From Tubiluchus corallicola (taxonomy: Eukaryota > Priapulida > Priapulimorpha > Priapulimorphida > Tubiluchidae), in contig JAQGDQ010000038.1 of assembly GCA_030141605.1 (NCBI GenBank), positions 682,001 through 746,000 of the forward strand: DNA of 64,000 bases, in the 5' to 3' direction. Positions 53,803 through 64,000 of the stretch are shown here, piece by piece (position 1 is the first letter of the stretch; every line of letters begins with the position of its first letter). The notes beneath the pieces were generated by a model. The model saw only the letters and a list, made by a program, of their open reading frames with translations, ran no database searches and was not told the DNA's origin. The position numbers were made by a program, and so were the translations under genes.

Positions 53803-56800
53803 CTAGAATGTGTGTGCATTTCGACACACACCACAACCAAGTGCAAACTCTTCACCAGTGGGTGGATGCTTTACGTGTAGTGGACACTCATCACCTTCTA
53901 ATTGTTTGGCTCTGGGCCCTGCCGGACAGGTTGGTAAATCAGACTTAAGAATGCTCGTTACACGCTGAAAATCATCATGACATGGCCCGCAAAAATGAGT
54001 TGTTCCAAAACAAAAGAACACAGCCACGGAGCAGCAGTAACGACACTTGTATTCCAGGAAGTCCGGCCCATGCCGTGGACACATCTGAGCACGAGATACA
54101 TCTGAACATGCTCCACACACTAGTTCAGTAGGATCGTATTCATCCCCTATGCCCGCCTCAACGTCACATCGGGCTTCACCACCATAATATGCTTTTTTAC
54201 ATTTGAAACAGACATAATAAGCATACCGTTCCAATGCAAAGCCAGCAGGGTCATTGTAAAATCTGGCACCGGGTGTCACTATTGTCTCAGAACTCATCAG
54301 GCCCTCATACTCGAGTCGCATCAATGCTTTGCGACGAACATCTTCATAAAGAGCATGTATTGGTGCTAGTAAATCTTGCAGGACCTCATGATCAATCTGA
54401 GCCTATGAAAATAAAATTTTGGATTAGTATAAGAAACATCCAAACAAAACAGTAAAACACAAGAACAATCAGAAATACATATTTGGTCAACTGCACACTG
54501 AGACATGATACATTTCAAAAATAAAAAGTTTGCTGTTATCCTATTTTACCAATACCGCAAAATGACTTCTGTTAATGGGAATGGTCTGCTTAGCATCATA
54601 TACTAGTAGAACCACAGTAAGTTTGTTCAAAAATCTTACCAATGAGATTCTGCAAAAAATATTCTGTTTTTGTCATTTGAAACTACTTTATACCATCATT
54701 TAAACAAAATTCACATTCACAGTGAGTCCACGTACTGTAAGTACAACATCATTATAGCGAACCTCCTACTCTATAACCATCAGGAAAAAGTACTCTATAA
54801 CCAAGATACTCTATAAGCATACACGACTGATAATATGTGTATGTCTACTAGATGGACAAGCATTTATTAATAATAAAAGTACATAAATAATGTACAATGT
54901 GTGGCTTCATAGAGGACGTAAAGTACTTCTAGAAGATGCTGTCAAGTACCAGATAATTTGCAGCATGTTCAGATTCAGTAAAAAGCATTGTGTGTGATTT
55001 CAGTACGCTAAAAATTAATATAAGTTTCTCATTCGTGTAAACATTTAGCTGTAAATTTACATGACATATGTTCAATAAACTCAAAGAGATTCGAGAAAGT
55101 TGGTCAGTTTTCTGCATAAAATTTTTGTTTGTCCCTTATATAAAAAGTTTTCGCTGAATGCCTGCCAGTGGAATGGAGTGAGCTGCCAGTGTACGTACTC
55201 AAACAGATGGGCGCCTAGCCGCTGCATGAGTGACTCATCATTTTTATGCAGTTAGTAGACAAAATAATCTTTCAACACGTTAATGATTCGCACTTTATTG
55301 CAGCACCAGAAATGAGAAGTTAAATTTAATTAAAAATTAATTTGCAAATGGCTGGCAAAGCTAAAATATGAGATAAAAACTTATACGTCCCCTTTACAAT
55401 GTTAATGTCGCATAACTTTGGAAATTTGTTTCCAAATACATAAATGTCTATATTTGCACAGAAATGTATGTATTCATGCGCTTCATTATAATGCCAACTT
55501 TCGTTAGGGAGGTTTCACTGTAAATACATAAAAGCAAGCAAATAACTAAGTATGCTATATTTAAAACTATTGTACTAATTAAATGAATGGTGAAAGTTCG
55601 TTCTTTTTTGTGAACTGGCATTACCAGCATGTATGCATTAAACCATGGTCGCTATAATGGTGTTTTACAGTATAAAAACTCAAAATAACCAAGACAACTT
55701 TTGAATGGAGTGAATTAGCCAAACTGTTGGACAGCGACTATTATATGTCTGTGTTTGTAAAACAGGAAAGCTGATTTAAAGTGAAAAACAAAATCATATA
55801 ATTACAGTAGACTTACGAACAACACAAACTGTGAGTGAAAAGAGTTGGAGATGAGGTTATTTAATGCTCTGTTTGATGTCGTAGGTGTAATTGGCTGAAG
55901 ATAGCCACTAAGCTGTAGAAACATATCAATGAAGTTCAGTAATGTTTTTCTTTTACATTTTTGGTGTTCTTATTTTTAACTAGACATTGTTTCCCACCTA
56001 TTAACAGTGCATTTTAAATTATACAGAGTCAAGTACCTTGCAAATCGGACATGTGCAGAAGTTGAAACTGATGCGAGGTCCTGCCCATCTTTTTGTCAAT
56101 ACATTTTTGGCACAGTGCAGATGGAACACATGAGTGCATTTTAGCTGTATTGCAGGAGCACATGAGAGTGCCTCCGTAAAACATATCATGCACATATCAT
56201 CAGCATCTTGCTTTAGTGCTGCTCCCTCTTGGCAGTTATGTAGGCATGGCAAGCAGGTTGTTTCCCCGCTGATTCCACCACACTGATGACCACATGGAAG
56301 CATCTTTGAACAAGCATTTTTAGAGTATTCCTGACAGTCCGTTTCATTGCATACATTTCCTATAGCAAGAAGACTAGAAGCCGACGGTCGACCACAGAAG
56401 CGACAACTGCCCAGTTCTGACCCTGGGCCTTTTTCGCGAGACACATCACGGAATTCTACCATCGCTTTAAGCGTGGTGGAGTCTGCCAGAGCCATTACCC
56501 AAAAAAGTTTTGTCCTGCCACAGCCTTCATGAAGATCAACTCTTATCGCTTCTTCTTCTTCCTTGAATACTTGTCTGAAAAAAGATTTAAGCTGTTAACT
56601 AATATTAGCTGTTGTAACTAATACTCCTAAAATAACAATTTAGAATTTTAATCTTTCTACCTCAAATTTTGCATTCTTTAAGAAACAGGTTGCATATTGC
56701 TAAACAAATTGGTTATAAATTTTTTGACATATACCATATATACTTATGTACAAGTCGAATTTTTGGGAGGAGATTTCAAGGTGAAATTTTTGGGGTCGAC

Positions 56801-59800
56801 TTATACTTACGATATGTTTTTGGGAGACGTCGCCAAAGAGTCGTCTACAATACGAATATGTAAAGAAATAATCCTTCATTATACGCTGGACTGAATGAAC
56901 ACTCATACTGCGATACTTCACATCAGAGAATGTTTGCATCTTGACATTACTTCACAAAATTAACAAATATTGCTGTAATTTATGTTAATGTATGTGAAAT
57001 TAAGCTAAAATTTATATATTACCGGTAAATAAACTAGCGGCACTTCCACGTATCTTACACACTAACACAGTAGGCTATTCATTTATTACAAGGCCATTGT
57101 TGACATCATTTACTCTGGAAGATCTTAATATTTTATGGTCGACTTGTACACAGGTAATATATAAAATGATGCAATTTTTGGTCTTAAAATGCACATCGAC
57201 TTGTACATAAGGTCGACTTGTACACACGTATATACAATATTTGCCCAAAACATGTCAAATGGCACTTTGCTGCTAATGGGCTCCTACAAATTAAAACTGG
57301 AACACATGCAGAAACAGCTTAATGAACAAAAGATGTGAAATGGTAATTACATGGTAAGACACCCACCTGTGATGCATTCTTGTTTTTCGGTGCAAGTGTA
57401 GAAACCTGTCACAGTCTGCACATAAATTTCCACATAAATTGCACAGAATAATGGCAACTGTTTCTCCATCATCATGATTATCACATGTGGGACGAGGCTG
57501 ACCCTTTGCCGACGCTTGTGCTCCAGCTACCCACTGACCAGAAGATAATTTTTCCACGTGTTCTTTATCTAGGACACAAAGAGAGGCCAATGCCAGCCAC
57601 AATGTGGGTGTCTTTAGACACTCGGCAGGTATTCTATACAATTCTGATAATTTAGTCAGTGAAAGAATGGCCTGAGCTATCGCAGATTTTGTTATGTTTG
57701 ACCAAGCTTCTGTCAGTGTACCTGCCACCATGTCTTTTAGCAATTTTATAATCAATTCGGCTAATGTTCGATCCATAGAACCGCGCAGCCACCATCGTGA
57801 GCCGACATAGTTACCGGAATTCATGGTTAGTGCTAATGTCACGCGCTCTAAGCCTTTCAACCCAGTGCTTCGCTTCTGTTTTACCTGCACACTCAAAGAT
57901 TTTGCAATACAGCCGAGTAACATATCCAGAATTCCTACTTGATTAGGATCATGGTCACCATGAGATATACTAGTTTCTGAGGAATTAGCATCTATTCCAA
58001 AGTTGCAGGGAGGAAGAGCGGTAATACCTAGGATGTTAGCTAAAGTTTGTGGAGACACTTCAGGCAGAACACGTCTCAACAATGAGACAACCTGACGCTG
58101 TACACGAGGCGATGCTGTATGCAACAAAGTGAATAAATCTTGCAGAAGACTGTACTGCTGTGCTAAGTAACTTCGACCAACTACCGATCCACTAAGTGCT
58201 AAAACCATAGACAGCAACTCAAAGCAGTAAGTATCAGAAGCTCGTGATGTATCTTGAGAGTGTGGACTAGAGCTTAAATTAGTGGCCCACTCGTCATGCA
58301 CTCGAACAGTCTCTTTACAAATAGCCATTACAATGTGGGCGCAAACTTGCTTCTGCAGATGACTGAGCTTGCTGCGGCTAAACAAAATACCAACCATGTG
58401 TTCCTTTAAGTCATTCTCGCTCTCACTGACTTCCATTTTGTCATCAATCCTTTCTTCTTTGCTATAGTCAGCAACACTTCCATCTTCGTGTATCAAGCGA
58501 CCAAAAACTTGTGAAGCTAAAAGCCTAAACACTTTCAGTGTTTCGCTTTCACAATTTCGGCTTTGCACTCTAATGGCCGACACTTGCTTCGGAACAGGTA
58601 GTAGCTCACCTTCCACTTGTCCAAGAACTTTAATTTGTCGTACTCTCAGGGTGTTATCTGGACCACGCAGATCAACTCGAATCACGCTGAGTTTTACTGT
58701 TCTATCGAGAAAGCAGTTCACCCACCCGTAATGCCGACTTTCAAGATCAACTGCACTAATTTTATTCATCTCCTCTGCTGTTGTACCAGCACTGAAAGCC
58801 ACAGAACCAACTTTGTATGCTAGATCCCTGGAATTATCAATGTGAACATAGACTGCCAAAGGATTAACTTGGTCCTGACATGTCAGAGTGATCTGTTTCG
58901 TCTTGTTTCGATCTTCCTCACCACTTTCCCAAAATGTTTCTGTGGAGCCGTCAGTCAAGCTGCCAATCATTGCTTGTCGACTAGAGACCTTTACATCTAT
59001 CATAGTCGTAAAATCTTTTAACATTTCAACTTTGCTTGTGATCTTTTCTACATCCATCATTGGATTCTCCTCGGCTGTCTCATCCGAATGCGACAAGATC
59101 TGGCTAATGTTACTGAACACATGGCTTTTGTGCAAGAATAAATGATCTGACTGCTTAAACTTTAGACAAAAGCACTGCATTGCCATCTGCTGTACTGAGC
59201 TGCCAGTTGGTAGCAACATCATGATGTCAGAGATCGTTTGCAACAAAGTATGGAAAGCGTCAGTGAGCGGTCGCACTGCCTCACCAGCAATACTTATGTC
59301 ATCAAGCGGATGTTCACACACGCCAACATCCAAGTCTTGCTCTTTTTTCTCTAGTTGCTGTTCTTCAACATCTGTAGACAGGACTGGTAACAAAGCAGAC
59401 ACAAGGTGCCACAAGAGATCATGTAAGCAAACAGTCTGAGTAACACTGCACAGCAGCCAGTTTAGTGCTTGCATTGCATATATTTTGCACGTTGCTTTCC
59501 GTAAAGCATGCATCATTGCAGCCCGCAATCCATCAAGGTCATGTCTCTGTATGATAAAAGTCATTACAGACCTCGTCAGAATGCGATCGGGGGAAGATTC
59601 TGCAGCTGCCAGTTTGGTGAGGAGTGCACTAGGATTTCGTAACAAGGAAGAACTGCCGTCAGGGCTGCTGCACCCACTGCTGTTGTTGCGTTTCCTGGTT
59701 AACATGATCCGCTGTTGGTTCCAGTCGTTGTCGCCAGCTGACACAGAACGCTGGAACGTTGTCCGCCGCATTAAATCAACATCACTCATGGGACTGCCTT

Positions 59801-62800
59801 CAGCGCTAACAGCCATTCCTTGTGGACTAGAATCTGTGCTAGAAGCTCCATCTGCACTTGGTAAGAGCAGTTTGCCAGCACCATGGCAAGCCGAAGTAGA
59901 ATGCCAGATGCCAGATGCTGGAATTCCGATGCCATTGAACATAAGATGCTCACTGGCTTTATTGCCACGCATACCTAGTGTATATAGAAATTGAAAGGGA
60001 ACATGGGGAAATGGATTGACATCTGACGGCAAGTTTTCGTTTAGAACTGGAAGGTTGAGATCATACTTGACACCAGGCTGCTTTTTAGCAGGCGTCATAA
60101 ATGGTTCAATGTTTATTTTAACACCAGAAGCAGTGGCTAAGTCCAAAAGAAATAATGCATTTGATTTCATTACCAAGTGAGGTTCCAAGGCAGGAAATGG
60201 AGTATTCTGCCTGGCAGCCGGCAATCGTTTCTTTGGCTTTTTTACTCGCTCTTTTGAAGCTTGACGTTTTAACTGTAGATATTTTTCTCGACATGAATCA
60301 CAAATGAGATACCAGCTACTACCACCGACTCCCCCATCCCCACAGTTACCTGAGAAAGAAAAAAGAAAAACAGTGCAAACAGTTGATTATTTTTCACATG
60401 CCAAACATATTATCAATTATTTGCCACAAGTCTTTAGGCCCGAAAATAAGGGATTACACATTAATTTAATGGAGATGGAATTAGCTTGTAAATTTCTCAA
60501 CAACGGACTTTAATGTAGTTCAGTACAGAATCACAGCTTGTTTAAACACTATTGCTGGGGCATGCTTGCAGTTAACAGATCTCTTGATTTGTATATGACA
60601 GAATCCGTGACACGGTATTTGCTTTGCGAGAATGCTGTTCCATTTATTACATGCAGAATACTAAGTAGAGGCTGTTACATCAGACTAGTTCAGCTGTTTC
60701 ACCTCTTTAATAATTTACAGTACAAACATTTACAACAGTATCTTACCTGCCCATCCACCACATAATGTGCCTCCACTGTTATAACCTTGCCCGCCTGCAT
60801 GGCGTCCACAGCCAGGATGGATTTGTCGCATGTGGAACGTTACAGGATGTGGAAAAATGCCTCCACACAGCTCGCAAAGTGTTTCACTGCCTCCTAGTGG
60901 CTCTCCAAGATCGCCCAAAGAATTTCCTCGTGCACCAAATGGCTGCCGAGGAAAATCTTTCTTTTTCTTAATTTTGCGTTCCTTATCTTTAATTATATCT
61001 GGTTTACTTGCCCTGCAACATTTGATAAATAATGCTTAGCAAGTACTGCGCAGTTTTAACAAATGGCATTTGTTTTTCTTGTGGTATCATTCTTCAAGTA
61101 ACCAATGCAATATGAAAGAATAAAGAAGACAACAAAATGAAACCAATGTAAGAAAAGACCAAATGGTATTAATGAGTCTGATATTACTTGCAAGTAAGTA
61201 AATACACTGTACACTGTAGTGTGAGCAAGCCGTAAAAAATGATGAAAAATACCATTTTATTCATATATTTTGCTTTTCATCTGTCAAAAATCCTAGTAAG
61301 TAAAGTACTTAATGTAGAAATTGGGGTGTGAATGCGGTAAGAGACTCTTGAGTCATCAAATTCTTTTTAATTTTGAGACATTGTTAAAAACCACAAGAAA
61401 TTGTGTTACCTAATAACAGATGGTCCAGTTGCAGGACTTGGGAGTATTAAATGCTGCTTTACCACACGGCCCACAGCTGTAGAAATGTTGTCCCAGAGTA
61501 CCACCAAATGGCGAAGTGCTTCAGGGAGCTCAAGTTCAGGTTGCACTTCTGCAGCCACATTTTTTGTTGATTCCGAATTTCCTTCCCCGCCAGCGAAACT
61601 GTCAGATCTCTCTCGCTTCACACTTGCCACATTTGTAATTTCCTCGTTTAATGCTGCAGAAGTACAAAGAGGTGTTACACTTGTGACGTTGGCATTTACT
61701 GGCAGCCGATGCAATGGATCTGTAAACTGCACTTCGAGCAAATTTTTGCTTGGCACGGCATTAACAGAATGCCTCATTTTTCTTTGATTGGTATTTATTA
61801 CAGCCACAGGTTTGTCTGAAAGTTTGTGTGACTGTTTAGAAAGATTAGGGTAGAATTTTAAAAAAGATGCACAAGCCATTGCGTCATGCGCTATACCTTC
61901 ATGCCACAAAAATGCAGCAAACACTGCTCGTGTACATTCGGCAACACTAGGTGATACAGCCTGTCGCGGGATCTCTTTTTGCTGTAGGTGACCAATAGCA
62001 AGCTGTTCTTTAGGAGCGGGCGAATGAGCATGGTCACGCTTACTTCTCCCTTTTGTACGATCTTTTCTCTGCATCTTAGGTGAAACTCTCACTGCTTCTT
62101 CCCTTAAACCTCCAGTTCCAATACTGAAATGTCCTTTGATATCTAAGGGACTTGTTTGTGTGCCAGTCTGTATTACTCTCTTTCCTGTGGACAGCAGCAC
62201 AGACTCTTTTGTCACAAATGGACCATCATGTTGTTTCAGCAATGGAGATGGCCCTCGTAATGGGCTGCCAGATGGAGAAGAACCAAGGCTTATGCAATCT
62301 TCTTTAAGTGTTGAAGAGAGAGTGCTGCAACTATGCTTCTCTCGTTCCAGTGTCGAAAACGGGCTTGTCGAATCATCTTTTGTCTCTTTATAAACATGGA
62401 TGGTTGCTGGATCCCGGGTTATCCCAGCAGATGGATTTGCCCCAGGACTCGGATGTACCGCACTAGATTTCAAAATGGTAGAATATGGACTAGTCCCTGG
62501 GCTAGGATGTCCTGCTTCCTCGGGTTTTGTCATAGCAAAAGGACTTATTTCTCCACTAGAAATGCTCCACAACGAATCTCTTCTTGACTCGGGGCTTGAA
62601 CAGAAACTACCCCTTAGTGGTGATGGGATAGGTCTGGGACTTGAGCTTCGACTATTGCTCCGTTTTGGAGTGCATGGTGGGCTTCGTGGTGGTGTCACTC
62701 CATTGCCATTAACTCTGCTTTCTCCCAGTGCTTTCACTAGTTCCTTTACAGACATGCCATGCAATTCTGGTGGAATGTCTTTATTGAAACTCATATGACG

Positions 62801-63754
62801 ATCTCTTAAAATAACATCAGGCGGTTTTTCATCTCTCACAACTCTGCGATGTATATCTGCAGATCTTTTAATACTACTCAATGATGGTTTTTCTGGAATT
62901 GGAGGTTTTATTATTGGCACATTACGAGGAACATGTTTAACATTTGTCAAATCACCAATTGCACTATCATCCTGATCAGAAAATACAGACAGATTCGGTT
63001 CGTCCCCTAAGCCGTTTGCAACAAATGTGGGCTGAAGTAAAGGTTGCACTTCTGCTTGAAACACAGAGGAATTGGCTATCACACTACCACCTATAATATC
63101 ATCACATACATCTGAAAGCCCGTTTGACAAAATAACAGTTGAACCAGTATGCAAATCTTGTTTAGTAGATGGCCTAGACAAAGTGCCCATGCGTGGAAAT
63201 TCAGAATCGCCACTACTAAAAAGGCTGCTACAATGCTTTATAAATGACGGTTGTGGTTGTTGAGAAACATTACTAAAATCAAAGCCCTTTTCATCATTTT
63301 TCTCCTTTAACCTCTCATCTACTGCATCATCTTGTTGAAGATAGTAGAGGTCATAAAATGTACGACACAGTGACCAAGCTTCACCTTCAGGATTAAAACA
63401 AAACTTTCTCATGCTCTCTTTATCTAGTTTCACCCAAGTTCCCTCACTGTTGGTAATTTCATCGACTACACCAATCTGATTACCAAGTACTAACATACCA
63501 ACTGCAGCAGCTTTCAGGTTAGGCCGTGTCCTGATATTGTGGCCTGATGATCCACATTTTACCACGCGATATATTCCGCATCCATTTTGCTTGGCTTGAC
63601 CTGTGTTTTCTGTGCAAGATATATCAGGCATTTTGCGCATGATGGTTTCTTTGACAATTTCATCTAGTATTGACTTTGGCTGATCTAATGGTACAAGTAG
63701 TGTCTTGCCCAGATGCTGATTGTACTGTAGTGCCCAAGCCTCTATGTGACTGTT
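53803..63754 (-). CDS. MYCBP2: MYCBP2/PAM/Highwire E3 ubiquitin ligase, C-terminal 2243 residues
   Basis: Very large RING-Cys-relay E3 ligase that controls synapse and axon development in animals. Five exons are in the window: 63754-61410, 61012-60747, 60349-57367, 56574-56037 and 54402-53803. Phases agree and the sum is 2244 codons including TAG. The N-terminal half (RCC1-like and PHR domains) lies beyond the right edge. In order: an SH3-like segment ([15 protein letters not shown], about 63560), a Ser/Pro-rich linker, a zinc motif ([20 protein letters not shown], near 60860), and a DOC/APC10-like region ([20 protein letters not shown], near 58940). Then a B-box-like Cys/His cluster (57370-57480), the RING (CMICFTEAL...CPIC, 56040-56200) and the tandem-cysteine domain (RFYNDPAGF...RAQMCPRH...[19 protein letters not shown]) with the family C-terminus [11 protein letters not shown]. 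In this family the RING relays ubiquitin through two catalytic Cys of the last domain to Thr/Ser. All its cysteines seem conserved by eye. Confidence 0.96.
54733..55672. mobile_element. Tc1/mariner-like (pogo/Tigger type) MITE
   Basis: The left end reads TACTGTAAGTACAACATCATT then ATAGCGAACC. The right end (complement) reads TACTGTAAAACACCATTATA then GCGACCATGG. TA flanks both termini, as expected for a TA target duplication. A second terminus-like motif, CAGTGAAACCTCCC then TAACGAAAG (complement of 55495-55520), suggests a nested or composite structure. Just inside the left end, TACTCTATAA(C/G)CA recurs three times (54767-54825). It lies in the last MYCBP2 intron and has no transposase. Confidence 0.65.
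55817..55912 (-). other. Possible 96-nt cassette exon of MYCBP2
   Basis: On the minus strand a strong acceptor (TTTCTACAG) and a consensus donor (GTAAGT) bracket 96 nt that is open in the phase of the gene (0-0). It would insert 32 residues ([20 protein letters not shown] and so on) between the RING and the tandem-cysteine domain. Vertebrate MYCBP2 as I recall it has no such insert. Splicing across it also gives an intact protein, so it may be alternative or fortuitous. Confidence 0.3.
56734..57238. mobile_element. MITE with GTCGACTTGTACA-type termini
   Basis: The left end (ATATATACTTATGTACAAGT then CGA) and the complement of the right end (GTATATACGTGTGTACAAGT then CGACC) form inverted repeats. 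The ACAAGTCGAC motif, or its complement, recurs at least five times near the two ends (56750, 56795, 57137, 57197 and 57215). The element of about 500 bp lies in a MYCBP2 intron and lacks coding sequence. Superfamily is not assigned. Confidence 0.65.
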
Positions 63755-64000
63755 CTGAAATTAAATAAAACAGGTGTAAATTACATGCAATTTACTTGAA
63801 GGTTTTCTAAATGTAATTTTGATTTTTATGACAGTTACATTTATGGATCTTCTTTTACACATTTGTAAAGTTACCTAAAGCTTAATATTTGTTTCATGGG
63901 TGCAGCTGAAATGGTTTCATTAATAGAGATCGATTTATTAACAAATTGTTACTGAAACAGGCCTGTTGTAGTATACGAATCAGAATAAAAATAACTTAAA

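Noticed and set aside
59485-59994. Plus-strand frame of 169 residues
   Set aside because: Antisense shadow of the large MYCBP2 exon; MYCBP2 similarity on the minus strand is clear.

Overview
This is AT-rich eukaryotic (metazoan) nuclear DNA. Its genes are broken by GT-AG introns, and three proteins are immediately recognisable as animal proteins: ribosomal protein uS5/RPS2, a mitofusin, and the giant neuronal-type E3 ligase MYCBP2 (PAM/Highwire/RPM-1). A single mitofusin with two closely spaced membrane helices and a MYCBP2 with very large exons point to an invertebrate animal. The phylum cannot be settled from the sequence alone.

Layout. (1) 1-14223, minus strand: the 5' part of a multi-exon gene of unknown function. 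Ten phase-consistent exons give about 346 residues, and the gene runs off the left edge. Its 4.6-kb first intron holds a piggyBac-type MITE, a small palindromic element and long GA/CT microsatellites. (2) 14224-22780: intergenic and repeat-rich, with two decayed LINE fragments (18.9-20.5 kb and 20.98-21.9 kb). (3) 22785-27256, plus: RPS2, with a noncoding first exon that looks like a 5'TOP leader, five coding exons, and a hAT MITE with a perfect 8-bp target duplication in intron 3. (4) 27257-34419: gene-poor. It holds an array of degenerate GC hairpins, a two-copy repeat of about 143 bp whose copies keep both fold and reading frame, a dispersed repeat family, a nested palindrome of about 150 bp, and a 1.46-kb Mutator-like element. 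(5) 34420-46886, plus: mitofusin, 16 exons and 769 residues, including a 15-nt microexon that has a decayed duplicate in a later intron. (6) 48336-52506, plus: a secreted Thr-rich protein of 338 residues with one small Cys/Trp domain of thrombospondin-1 or pleiotrophin-like pattern. (7) 53803-63754, minus: the C-terminal 2243 residues of MYCBP2 in five exons, with Tc1/mariner-like and GTCGAC-motif MITEs in its introns and a possible in-frame cassette exon between the RING and tandem-cysteine domains.

The genes do not form an operon or a pathway. They are housekeeping (translation), organelle dynamics (mitochondrial fusion), a ubiquitin ligase and two genes of unknown role. The most interesting material is in the non-genic structure: the 28.15-28.41 kb repeat, the hairpin array just 3' of RPS2, the duplicated mitofusin microexon, the possible MYCBP2 cassette exon and the novel secreted protein. 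All exon calls rest on reading frame, splice signals, phase agreement and remembered family similarity; no alignment was run.
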